Shown piece by piece: positions 6,149 through 15,568 of a DNA stretch of 33,949 bases (positions within the stretch are counted from its first letter, which is position 1; each line of letters starts with the position of its first letter). The DNA comes from Gammaproteobacteria bacterium RIFCSPHIGHO2_12_FULL_43_28. GTDB taxonomy: Bacteria > Pseudomonadota > Gammaproteobacteria > DSM-16500. Below the pieces are notes generated by a model. It saw only the letters and a program-made list of their open reading frames with translations, was not told the DNA's origin and did not search any database. Made by a program: the position numbers and the translations under genes. The DNA lies in the NCBI GenBank assembly GCA_001801635.1, contig MGYG01000074.1:1-33949 (forward strand), written 5' to 3'.

Positions 6149-8017
6149 TTATAGTTTTAATTTATTTTTATAATCACTTGGCAAAGCATCCACAATATCA
6201 CCTAGTTTACCTTGTTTTAAAGCACGCATATTACAGTCGAGATTGTCAGTTTCGTTCAGCAAATGTAACTTTAACGCATTTGCTGATTGCATTTTTACAG
6301 ATTTAGAGTAACCATTCCAAAATAATCCGCCAAAGCGTGGTTTGTATTCTTCTTCTCTATTAATTAAGGCATCAAGATATTTATTTAATTTATCCAAAGT
6401 TAAGAGGTTAATGACATCGTCCCGCTTGTATTCTACTGCAAGCTTCATGGGACTGAAGAAAATAAGGACTTTTGCCTGGCTATCAACTTTAGGGTTTTCT
6501 AGCAACAGCTTAATAAAATCAATTGATCCACTTGCCACCGCCATATGAAATGGACTGATGCAGTATTTAATGCGCTGATTAGCGTTGATTCGATTATCGA
6601 GTAATAAGATTTTTGCTATATCCATTTGATCTGAATCTATAGCATGGTGTAGAGTTGTCCATCCGTTTTTATCTTGTAAATTAATGTTTAGTTCATTAAG
6701 TGTTAATAAATAACTTAGTAATGCTTGGTGACCATATTTTGCTGTATAATGTATTGGTGCAAAACCATCGTCACTTAATTCATTTATAGCTGATGGGCAT
6801 AGCTTTGCATAAAGCTTAAATAATTCTAAGCGTCCTGTTTCAGCAGCAATGTGCAATATATTTGTTTTTGAATCTTTCTGAGATGGTAAGGTGATTTGTG
6901 TTATATTTTTATTTAAAAATTCATCAGCTACAATATCTTCAATTGATTTTGGCATCCCTGCTCTTTTCAGTAATGCATCAGCAATATGAATCTGACCGTG
7001 CATAATTAGCCAAAATAACATCGACTCACCTTCGAATTGCCATTTATCGACATTTTCAGGATTACTTACAATCAACAAGAACTCAAAGTTACTAGATTCA
7101 AACTGCTGCCTGAGTAATTTCTCATTATCTAAAATACTATTAGCATATTCTTTGTCTTTATGTTGATCTTGTTTGCTATATGGCTGCCAATATAGATTAT
7201 TACTAGGTAAATAAAAATAGACTGGAACTTCATAATCATCCTCTAGCGTAGATAGCAATTCGGTGTATTGAATTTTAAGTCTATGTTTTAAACGTTCAGC
7301 ATAGTATTGCACGACACAACGAGCTTCAAAAGAATCACTAAATATACCAATAGCACTTGATTTGTCATTCCATTTAACACGAGCAAGTACTTCGTTACAC
7401 TGATTCGGTTGTTTAATAACCGCACGTTTAAACGCCTCATAAGATGAGTGCAGTAACGGTTTGTCAGATAAGACATTAGATTCATAATATTCTTGTGCAA
7501 GTTTTTCACTGTGAAACTCATAGGGGCGACCAAAGCTGCCTATGTCCCTACTAAACATACGATTAATTAGCGCATCATTTGGGTCAAATATAAATCCTAT
7601 CAATTTACTACCACGGATTTTATCATGTCCAAATACATTCGTATCCACTTGATCCGTGATTAATGTCATCGCTTGATGTTGTGAAAATTCGTCTTTTTTA
7701 GTAAGCAGCTCTGTTGGATATGGAGATGGCTTGTTCCCTCTTTTATATACGCCGCTAGCAAATACTGTATAAGCTTTATGTCCACCCTGTCTTAGCGGTG
7801 TGTGAAACTGATCGGAGGGTGTTTTGGTGATTCCTAGTATAAATTTTTCTAGGAAGCAATTCGTATCCCAGCGTACTATTTTTACAAATTTATCAGAAGG
7901 TAATGAAAAGTTAGTGTTATCATTTATTTCATATTTTTCTTGTCGTTGCATATCAGTCCCCAAATAAGCGTGCCATTTCAGCAATGCTGCATAGTCTAGC
8001 AAATAATTAAACAACAA
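6149..8017 (-). CDS. Ankyrin-repeat protein with long non-repeat N-terminal region (possible effector)
   Basis: Ankyrin units NILHIAAETGRLELFKLY, FAPIHYTAKYGHQALLSYLL, GWTTLHHAIDSDQMDIAKILL, ISPFHMAVASGSIDFIKLLL. The exact start codon is uncertain. Confidence 0.8.
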   Translation of the reverse strand: MLFNYLLDYAALLKWHAYLGTDMQRQEKYEINDNTNFSLPSDKFVKIVRWDTNCFLEKFILGITKTPSDQFHTPLRQGGHKAYTVFASGVYKRGNKPSPYPTELLTKKDEFSQHQAMTLITDQVDTNVFGHDKIRGSKLIGFIFDPNDALINRMFSRDIGSFGRPYEFHSEKLAQEYYESNVLSDKPLLHSSYEAFKRAVIKQPNQCNEVLARVKWNDKSSAIGIFSDSFEARCVVQYYAERLKHRLKIQYTELLSTLEDDYEVPVYFYLPSNNLYWQPYSKQDQHKDKEYANSILDNEKLLRQQFESSNFEFLLIVSNPENVDKWQFEGESMLFWLIMHGQIHIADALLKRAGMPKSIEDIVADEFLNKNITQITLPSQKDSKTNILHIAAETGRLELFKLYAKLCPSAINELSDDGFAPIHYTAKYGHQALLSYLLTLNELNINLQDKNGWTTLHHAIDSDQMDIAKILLLDNRINANQRIKYCISPFHMAVASGSIDFIKLLLENPKVDSQAKVLIFFSPMKLAVEYKRDDVINLLTLDKLNKYLDALINREEEYKPRFGGLFWNGYSKSVKMQSANALKLHLLNETDNLDCNMRALKQGKLGDIVDALPSDYKNKLKL

Positions 8018-8206
8018 AACAACCTAACTTGTTCATATATGATACACTAAAACCAATATCAACCTCACAGATTGATTTTAAAGTTATGTTGGAATTCAAT
8101 GTAAATGGTGTGCCCCCTGAAATAGGAAAGACCCCTTAACTTTCTACATTGCTTCTACATGAATTCGATCTAGTTTTGATAGGTTTCGTAACCTCTTGAT
8201 TCTACA

Positions 8207-8280
8207 TGGGCCCACTAGGACTTGAACCTAGGACCAAAGGATTATGAGTCCTCTGCTCTAACCAACTGAGCTATGGGCCC
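8207..8280 (-). tRNA. tRNA with CAU anticodon (annotators may call it tRNA-Met; it may be lysidine-modified tRNA-Ile2)
   Basis: Minus strand reads GGGCCCATAGCTCAGTTGGTTAGAGCAGAGGACTCATAATCCTTTGGTCCTAGGTTCAAGTCCTAGTGGGCCCA. This is a full cloverleaf with a 7-bp acceptor stem. CCA is not encoded (next bases TGT). Confidence 0.93.
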
Positions 8281-8422
8281 GTGCGAGTTTGCGTGCCAAT
8301 GATATATCGAACCGGCGGCGCTTTCTAGCCTTTTTTGTTCTATCTGCTTGATTGAAATCAGGCTGCCGCTCGGCAATAATAAGCCCCCTCGGATCACGGA
8401 TTAGTTTTAAAAGGATTTCCGC

Positions 8423-9844
8423 ATGGAATTGCTCGCTCGCCAGTCCTCCTCCTACGTTGTGCTTGTCGCCTCAATCGCCGCATTGGGCGGGTTTTTATTC
8501 GGCTTTGATTCAAGCGTGATCGCCAACGCCAAAGACCAAATGTCAGCGCAATTTGCGCTATCAGACTTTCAGTGGGCGCAAATTGTGAGCGTGAGTCTTT
8601 TGGGGTCTATGGTTGGCATTCCCTTGAGTGGCATTGTCTCAGACCGAGTGAGCCGCAAAACCTTGCTGCAGTTAGTCGCAGTCGGTTTTATCCTGGGCTC
8701 GCTCTTATCAGCACTCGCGAATGATTTACCCGTATTGTACGCCGGACGCTTTTTAATCGGCGTTTGTATCGGCATCGCTTCTTATGTTTCTCCCTTATTT
8801 ATCGCTGAAATAGCACCACGCAAAACGCGCGGCAGCCTTATTTTACTGAATGGAATCGCGATTACCTTTGGCCAAGCTGTCTCCTTTCTCATTGGCTATT
8901 GGTTGCATGATGTGAGCTTATCCAGTTGGCGCTTGTTATTATTTACCGGCACGATTCCGGCCGCATTTTTATTAGTAGGTATGTGCTTAGTGCCACATTC
9001 ACCGCGCTTTTTAATGATGCGTTACGGCAGTGAAAAAGCACGTGAAGTACTGAATAAAATTCGCGGCAATCAGCGAGAAGTGCAAACGGAATTAACTGAA
9101 ATCGAACAAATAGCATCACACGGTTACGGTAGCATTCAATCCTTGCTAAAACCGCCTTTTTGTTACGTATTATTATTGGGATTAAGTTTAGGTATCTTTC
9201 AGCAATTTTCCGGCATTAATGCCATTATGTATTACGGTCCTGTGATCTTTGAAGCAGCAGGGTTTCATCCCATTAAATCTGCCATTCTAGCCACCTCATG
9301 GTTAGGGTTTTTAAATTTCATTTTTACCATCGTGACGCTTTTATTTGCTGATAAAGTCGGTAGACGCTTTTGTATGTTGAGTGGCAGTGTTGTTGCTGCA
9401 TTTAGCATGTTTGCGATTAGTCTGGCGGTCAACGAAAAATGGTTGATAGTGGTCTTATTGTCGACGTTTATCATTGGTTATTGTGTGAGTGTTGGTTCTT
9501 TATTTTGGGTAGTCATTGCAGAAATTTATCCGCTTAAAATACGCGGACTTGCCATGAGTATCGCAACCGTCTTGCAATGGGCAGCAAATTTTGTCGTGTC
9601 GATATCATTTTTATCGCTGTTTCATGCGTTTGGTGAATTGAAACTCTTTTGGTTGTTCGGTTTTATTTGTTTACTTGCAGCCATTACCACTTATTATTTT
9701 TTACCAGAAACAGCCAGGGCGTCATTGGAAAGTATCGAGGAAAATTTACTTGCCGGTAAAAAATTACGTGAACTTGGTCAAGTCATTACATCGGTTAAAC
9801 TGGGTGATTTGGCTGTCAAAACGAGTAATGAAACAGTTTTATAA
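8423..9844 (+). CDS. iolT: MFS sugar/polyol transporter, probable myo-inositol transporter
   Basis: Sugar-porter motifs (GFLFGFDSSVIA, GRFLIGVCIGIASYVSPLFIAEIAPRKTRGSL, PESPRF-like PHSPRFLM, ETA near the C-terminus). First gene of an iol operon. Confidence 0.8.
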   Translation: MELLARQSSSYVVLVASIAALGGFLFGFDSSVIANAKDQMSAQFALSDFQWAQIVSVSLLGSMVGIPLSGIVSDRVSRKTLLQLVAVGFILGSLLSALANDLPVLYAGRFLIGVCIGIASYVSPLFIAEIAPRKTRGSLILLNGIAITFGQAVSFLIGYWLHDVSLSSWRLLLFTGTIPAAFLLVGMCLVPHSPRFLMMRYGSEKAREVLNKIRGNQREVQTELTEIEQIASHGYGSIQSLLKPPFCYVLLLGLSLGIFQQFSGINAIMYYGPVIFEAAGFHPIKSAILATSWLGFLNFIFTIVTLLFADKVGRRFCMLSGSVVAAFSMFAISLAVNEKWLIVVLLSTFIIGYCVSVGSLFWVVIAEIYPLKIRGLAMSIATVLQWAANFVVSISFLSLFHAFGELKLFWLFGFICLLAAITTYYFLPETARASLESIEENLLAGKKLRELGQVITSVKLGDLAVKTSNETVL

Positions 9845-9847
9845 AAG

Positions 9848-10873
9848 GTGATGAAGATGAAAAAATGTCGAATTGGAATCATAGGTGCAGGACGCATTGG
9901 AAAATTACACGCAGAAAATATTGCATATCGTATGCCGCAATTTCAGTTAATGGGAATGGCTGATCCTTATCTTGATGAAACGTGGGCAAAGCGAATTGGT
10001 TTTCCTATGATCACAAAAAATATTGATGATTTAATAAATCACACAGAAATCGATGCGATTTTAATTGCCTCTCCTTCCCATTTGCATGTTGAACAGATTA
10101 TGAAAGTAAGTACGGCGGGCAAGGCAATTTTTTGTGAAAAGCCAATGGGACTCGCCATTGCAGAAGTAGAAAACGCGTTAGCAATGGTCAATAAAAATAA
10201 AACACTATTGCAAATTGGTTTTAATCGCCGCTTTGATCCTAATTTTGCAAATATCAAAAAGCGCGTGTTGCAAGGGGCGATTGGTAAACCACAAATAATT
10301 AATATTACCTCACGTGATCCCGTTTGCCCAACGGAAGAATATTGCAAAACATCCGGTGGTATGTTTATGGATATGACGATACATGATTTTGATATGGCGC
10401 GCTTTTTAGCGGGTGCTGAAGTGACTGAAGTTTATGCGAAGGGTGCAGTCTTAATTAATCCTGATATTGCAAAGTACGGTGATATTGATACGGCGGTCAT
10501 TCAACTGACTTTTGCAAATGGCGCCTTAGGCATGATTGATAATAGCCGGCAAGCTGTGTATGGTTACGATCAACGCGCAGAAGTATTTGGTTCTCTAGGA
10601 TCACTCATGGCACATAATCAAACGGAACATGCGGTCGTGCAATTAAGTAAAACCGGAACTTATCATTCCAACCCCTTATATTTCTTTTTAGAACGCTATG
10701 AAGCTGCCTATCTTGCTGAAATGCAGGCATTTTATCATGCTTGGTTAAATCATGAAGAAAGCCCTGTTAGCGGTTTCGATGGTTTGCAAGCATTAAAGCT
10801 CGCATTCGCTGCGAAACAATCACTTGATACAGCGTTGCCAGTCAAATTAACAGAAGGCCATCATGATGAATGA
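9848..10873 (+). CDS. iolG: Inositol 2-dehydrogenase
   Basis: RIGIIGAGRIGKLHAENI Rossmann motif, FCEKPMGL, GFNRRFDPNF; iol operon context. Confidence 0.88.
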   Translation: MMKMKKCRIGIIGAGRIGKLHAENIAYRMPQFQLMGMADPYLDETWAKRIGFPMITKNIDDLINHTEIDAILIASPSHLHVEQIMKVSTAGKAIFCEKPMGLAIAEVENALAMVNKNKTLLQIGFNRRFDPNFANIKKRVLQGAIGKPQIINITSRDPVCPTEEYCKTSGGMFMDMTIHDFDMARFLAGAEVTEVYAKGAVLINPDIAKYGDIDTAVIQLTFANGALGMIDNSRQAVYGYDQRAEVFGSLGSLMAHNQTEHAVVQLSKTGTYHSNPLYFFLERYEAAYLAEMQAFYHAWLNHEESPVSGFDGLQALKLAFAAKQSLDTALPVKLTEGHHDE

Positions 10874-12758
10874 AACAACGTTTACTTTCCATGTATCACG
10901 GCCCATCGACATTATTAGTATGGGGCGTGTTGCCGTCGATCTTTATTCTGATGATATTCATGCAACGCTCGCCGATTCAACTCACTTTAGTAAATATTTA
11001 GGTGGTTGTGCAGGAAATATTGCCGTCGGTTGTGCTCGACTTGGATTGACCTCCATGATGTTTTCCTGCATCGGCAAAGATGAAATGGGTACATTTTTGC
11101 GAAATACATTAACACAAGAGAATGTAGATACACGATTATTATATGAAACAAAGGACCATTTAACCGGACTCGTTTTGCTCGGTATTGATCCGCCTGATCG
11201 CTTCCCGCTAATGTTTTATCGTAATGATTGTGCTGATATGCAGTTAAAGCCTGCACAGGTTCGCGCTGATTTATTTGGAGAAGCAAAAGCATTATTGATT
11301 ACCGGAACGGGGCTTTCAACGGATAGCATGTTTGAAACGACCATGCACGCGGTAAAAACGGCGATCGAAAATGAAACGGCGGTCATTATTGATTTGGATT
11401 TTCGTCCAGTACTTTGGGGATTAACGACACTAGGTGATGGTGAATCACGCCATAAAGAAAGTGAAGCCGTGACTTTGGCTTATCAAAAAATACTTCCCCT
11501 TTGCCAATTGATTGTTGGTACAGAAGAAGAAATTTGCATTGCAGGTGGTGCTTCAGATAAAGTGCAAGCAATCCAACACATAAGACAATTAACCCATGCG
11601 CCGATTGTGGTAAAAACAGGTGAAAAAGGCTGCGAAGTTTATCGACAACGTGATAATCAAGCGATGAAAACAAAACCCTTTCCCGTTGAAATCGTCAATG
11701 TGTTAGGCGCGGGCGATGGATTTATGTCAGGGCTATTGCGTGGATTATTGCGAGGGAAACCATGGGAGGTAGCGACCACGTATGCGAATGCGAGTGGAGC
11801 ATTGGTCGTGACGCGCCATGGTTGTTCACCTGCTATTCCGTATTTTGATGAATTAAATTATTTTATTGATCACTACGATAAAGTTCCAATGCTATGGAAA
11901 AGTGAAACGCTCAATCAATTGCATCAAAAGCATCATCTAACAAAAAATAATAATACATCTCTTGTCAGTCATCGCAATGGCTTTCCTGATGGCTTGACAA
12001 AAATCACTACCATTGGTGAACCACATGATGATACAGGCATGGATTTCAATTGTCTTAAATTACGCAAAGGCGAGAAGCTTGATTTGACCTCTCAGCTTGA
12101 ATCAGCCTATTTGCTCATGACTGGTCGTGTGATTTTTCACTACGATACCACTTCAAAACAAGTGGAACGTACCGATTATTTTAGTGAAGATACCATTGTT
12201 TTGCACACGTGCACTAATACGAAGGTGCAAATAGAAGCGTTGACGGATGCTGAGCTATTAATCATACAAACTGAAAATCAAACGCGCTTTAAGCCTATTT
12301 TATTTGAAAAACATAACTTGCTAGAATCCGATCATCGCGGTAAGGGTTTGCTAAATGATACATCGTATCGCATTGTTCGCACCGCATTTGATAAACGCAA
12401 TCGTCCTGAATCAAATTTAGTGGTCGGTGAAATTATTACGTTTCAAGGATCTTGGTCTAGTTATCCACCGCATTATCATGCACAACCTGAAATTTATCAT
12501 TACCGTTTCTCAGAACCACAAGGATTTGCCTTTGGTGAAAGCGGCGAAGAGGTAATTAAAATTCGCCAGTATGATACGTATAAAATTACTAAGAAACAGA
12601 CACACTCACATTGTACCGCACCGGGTTATGCACTTTATACCTTATGGTTCATCAGACATTTACCAGATGATCCCTATCATGTCCCTGTATTTTGTGAAGA
12701 ACATGCATGGACAAGAACAAAAGCCACTAATAAACGTGTATGGAGTCATGAAGGATGA
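10863..12758 (+). CDS. iolCB: Fused 5-dehydro-2-deoxygluconokinase (IolC) and 5-deoxy-glucuronate isomerase (IolB)
   Basis: PfkB-type N-terminus (GGCAGNIAVGCARLG ... VNVLGAGDGFMSGLLRG). C-terminus IolB-like (PPHYHAQPEIYHYRFSEPQGFAFGE...PGYALYTLWFIRHL). One uninterrupted 631-aa frame. Confidence 0.88.
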   Translation: MMNETTFTFHVSRPIDIISMGRVAVDLYSDDIHATLADSTHFSKYLGGCAGNIAVGCARLGLTSMMFSCIGKDEMGTFLRNTLTQENVDTRLLYETKDHLTGLVLLGIDPPDRFPLMFYRNDCADMQLKPAQVRADLFGEAKALLITGTGLSTDSMFETTMHAVKTAIENETAVIIDLDFRPVLWGLTTLGDGESRHKESEAVTLAYQKILPLCQLIVGTEEEICIAGGASDKVQAIQHIRQLTHAPIVVKTGEKGCEVYRQRDNQAMKTKPFPVEIVNVLGAGDGFMSGLLRGLLRGKPWEVATTYANASGALVVTRHGCSPAIPYFDELNYFIDHYDKVPMLWKSETLNQLHQKHHLTKNNNTSLVSHRNGFPDGLTKITTIGEPHDDTGMDFNCLKLRKGEKLDLTSQLESAYLLMTGRVIFHYDTTSKQVERTDYFSEDTIVLHTCTNTKVQIEALTDAELLIIQTENQTRFKPILFEKHNLLESDHRGKGLLNDTSYRIVRTAFDKRNRPESNLVVGEIITFQGSWSSYPPHYHAQPEIYHYRFSEPQGFAFGESGEEVIKIRQYDTYKITKKQTHSHCTAPGYALYTLWFIRHLPDDPYHVPVFCEEHAWTRTKATNKRVWSHEG

Positions 12759-14629
12759 AAACAATTAAATTAACGATGGCACAGGGATTACTTAAATTTT
12801 TAGCTAATCAATTTGTCGTCAGAGATGGTATAGAACATAAATTTGTGGAAGGGGTCGTTGGTATTTTTGGTCATGGCAATGTGACGGGTTTAGGTGAAGC
12901 ATTGGAATATGATTCAAATGGCTTAACTTATTATCAAGGTCACAGCGAGCAAGGCATGGCACATGCAGCGATTGCATTTGCAAAACAAAAAAATCGACTC
13001 GGTATTTTTGCTTGTACGTCGTCAATTGGGCCTGGTGCAACCAACATGGTCACCGCTGCTGCCACGGCTACCACCAATCGTATTCCACTTTTATTATTGC
13101 CCGGCGATATCTTTGCTTGCCGCCAACCCGATCCCGTGTTGCAGCAACTTGAAGTATCGAACGATTATACCATTTCGGTGAATGATTGTTTTAAACCAGT
13201 GAGTAAGTATTGGGACCGTATTTTGCGGCCAGAACAATTAATGATGGCTTGCTTAAATGCATTTCGTGTATTGACAGATCCTGCTGAAACTGGCGCAGTC
13301 ACCTTGTGTCTACCGCAAGATGTGCAAGCGGAAAGTTATGAGTATCCCATAGAATTTTTCAAAAAACGTTTATGGCATCTGGATCGTGAAGCCGTGTCAC
13401 AACGTGCCATTGAAGAAGCGGTAAAATTAATTAAAGAAGCAAAAAATCCGCTTATCATTGCAGGTGGCGGTGTGCATTATTCTGATGCGACTGACAAATT
13501 AGCCCAATTTGTCGAAAAATATCGTATTGCCGTTGCTGAAACACAAGCAGGCAAAAGTGCGCTGCCTTGGTCTAATCAGTACAATATTGGCGGTATTGGG
13601 GTGACTGGTAGTGAGGCTGCGAATAAATTAGCCGCAGAAGCAGATCTTATTATTGCAATCGGTACACGATTACAAGATTTTACCACGGCATCAAAATGGG
13701 GCTTTAAACATCCGAGAATGAAATTGATTCATATTAACGTGAATCGCTTTGATGCGCTCAAAATGGATGGCATGCTGCTAAAAGGTGATGCAAAAATGGG
13801 ACTGCAACAATTAACCGCAGAACTCGATGATTATGTCACAACATCATCTTATCAAGAAAAAATTCATAAACTAAAAGCGAAATGGGACAATGAAATTACG
13901 ACGCTTTACCAACTTGAAAACAAATCATCATCAGGTTTGCTGCAAACACGCGCGCTTGGCATTTTAAATGAGTTTGTCACACAAGAGGATGTGATCATCT
14001 GTGCGGCCGGTAGTTTGCCAGGTGATTTACATCGTTTGTGGCGTTCAATACAACCTAAAGATTATCATCTTGAATATGCGTATTCTTGCATGGGCTATGA
14101 GGTCGCCGCTGGTCTTGGCGTGAGACTTGCAAAAGAAGCAACCGATGGTGAAGTATATGTATTTGTCGGTGATGGTAGTTTTATTATGCTGCATTCTGAA
14201 TTAGTTACGGCAATACAAGAACATAAAAAAATAACCGTTATTTTGTTTGATAATCACGGCTATCAATGCATTCGTAATTTGCAAGAAGGGAATGGTAGCG
14301 CTGGTTTTGGTAATGAATTTCGTTACCGCAATAAGGCGACAGGTCGGTTGGATGGCGATTACATCAACATAAATTATCAGCAATATGCCTCTGCTTTAGG
14401 TGCTACTAGCATCCATGTCGCCACGGATGAAGGCTTATTGCCTGCATTAAAAGCAGCAAAAGCTGAGAAACAAACTTGCGTCATCATTATGGATGTATTA
14501 CCAAAAACCATGTCTTCTGGTTATGAAACATGGTGGCGGGTAGGCATTGCTGAAACTTCACAATCTTCTAAAGTTGAAGAAGCTTATGAGGCAATGGCTC
14601 GATGCACAGAAATGGCAAGACAATATTAA
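12755..14629 (+). CDS. iolD: 3D-(3,5/4)-trihydroxycyclohexane-1,2-dione acylhydrolase (ThDP-dependent)
   Basis: ThDP-enzyme motifs (GVVGIFGHGNVTGLGEAL, EQGMAHAAIAFAKQ, VFVGDGSFIMLHSELVTAIQEHKKITVILFDNHGYQCI). Overlaps the iolCB stop. Confidence 0.9.
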   Translation: MKTIKLTMAQGLLKFLANQFVVRDGIEHKFVEGVVGIFGHGNVTGLGEALEYDSNGLTYYQGHSEQGMAHAAIAFAKQKNRLGIFACTSSIGPGATNMVTAAATATTNRIPLLLLPGDIFACRQPDPVLQQLEVSNDYTISVNDCFKPVSKYWDRILRPEQLMMACLNAFRVLTDPAETGAVTLCLPQDVQAESYEYPIEFFKKRLWHLDREAVSQRAIEEAVKLIKEAKNPLIIAGGGVHYSDATDKLAQFVEKYRIAVAETQAGKSALPWSNQYNIGGIGVTGSEAANKLAAEADLIIAIGTRLQDFTTASKWGFKHPRMKLIHINVNRFDALKMDGMLLKGDAKMGLQQLTAELDDYVTTSSYQEKIHKLKAKWDNEITTLYQLENKSSSGLLQTRALGILNEFVTQEDVIICAAGSLPGDLHRLWRSIQPKDYHLEYAYSCMGYEVAAGLGVRLAKEATDGEVYVFVGDGSFIMLHSELVTAIQEHKKITVILFDNHGYQCIRNLQEGNGSAGFGNEFRYRNKATGRLDGDYININYQQYASALGATSIHVATDEGLLPALKAAKAEKQTCVIIMDVLPKTMSSGYETWWRVGIAETSQSSKVEEAYEAMARCTEMARQY

Positions 14630-14640
14630 AGGATGTGCTA

Positions 14641-15528
14641 ATGAAAATTAAATTAGGTATTTCACCAATTAATTGGTGTAATGATGATGATACATCGCTA
14701 GGCGGTGATATTTCATTCAAACAATGCATAGAAGAAATGGCATTGGCAGGTTATAAAGGCACAGAGATTGGGCATAAATACCCGCAGAATGCGAACGATC
14801 TCAACGCCGCGCTTGCTTCAAATGGCTTGGAAATTTATTCGGCCTGGTTTAGTACGTATTTTACTGAGCCAGATAAATATCAAAAAACCTTATCTGATTT
14901 TTTAGATAGAATGAGTTTTCTGCGCTCACTAGGCGCGCGTTATATTAATGTTTGTGAGTGTGGCCATAGTATACAACAAACATCACATCCCGTGCTTGGC
15001 AGTCATAAACCTGTTTTTAATGAAGCTGAGTGGCACGCACTCATACAAGGGTTACATCAAATTGGGCGTATTGCATATGATTTTAATATGCATATCGTGT
15101 ATCACTATCATGCGGGCACCGGCGTTTTCACTGAAGCTGAAATTGATTATTTAATGCAGCACACAAGTCCTCTACTTATTTCACTATTACTTGATACTGG
15201 CCATGCCGCATTCGCTGACATTGATCCTGTCAATCTCATTAAAAAATATGGTAACCGTATTCGTTACGTACATCTTAAAGATATTAGACAACCCATACTT
15301 CTAGCCACCAAACAAAATGCATGGAATTTCATGGATGCGGTAAGAGCGGGTGTTTTTACGGTGCCTGGGGATGGCTTTATAGATTTTAAGGCCGTATTTA
15401 ATACGTTAAAAGCGCATGATTATGCTGGGTTATATTTAGTTGAAGCGGAGCAAGACCCGGCAAAAGCAATCCCATTGCATTATGCAAAAAAAGCATATGC
15501 GCATATTAACCAACTTATTAATGAATGA
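14641..15528 (+). CDS. iolE: Myo-inosose-2 dehydratase
   Basis: MKIKLGISPINWCNDDD...GYKGTEIGHKYP...DTGHAAFADIDP...YVHLKDIR. Start at 14641 with RBS aaaggatg, in frame with ORF 14602-15528. Confidence 0.88.
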   Translation: MKIKLGISPINWCNDDDTSLGGDISFKQCIEEMALAGYKGTEIGHKYPQNANDLNAALASNGLEIYSAWFSTYFTEPDKYQKTLSDFLDRMSFLRSLGARYINVCECGHSIQQTSHPVLGSHKPVFNEAEWHALIQGLHQIGRIAYDFNMHIVYHYHAGTGVFTEAEIDYLMQHTSPLLISLLLDTGHAAFADIDPVNLIKKYGNRIRYVHLKDIRQPILLATKQNAWNFMDAVRAGVFTVPGDGFIDFKAVFNTLKAHDYAGLYLVEAEQDPAKAIPLHYAKKAYAHINQLINE

Positions 15529-15568
15529 AAATCATTGTGCGTAATGCACATCTCATGGAGGAAGTACG

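Noticed and set aside
7288-7533. 81-aa minus-strand ORF within the ankyrin gene
   Set aside because: Alternative frame of the same strand inside a well-supported larger CDS.
8101-8150. Possible insertion-sequence end (tgtgccccctgaaatagg...gacccctt)
   Set aside because: It looks IS-like, but I could not find a matching inverted partner or transposase in the window.
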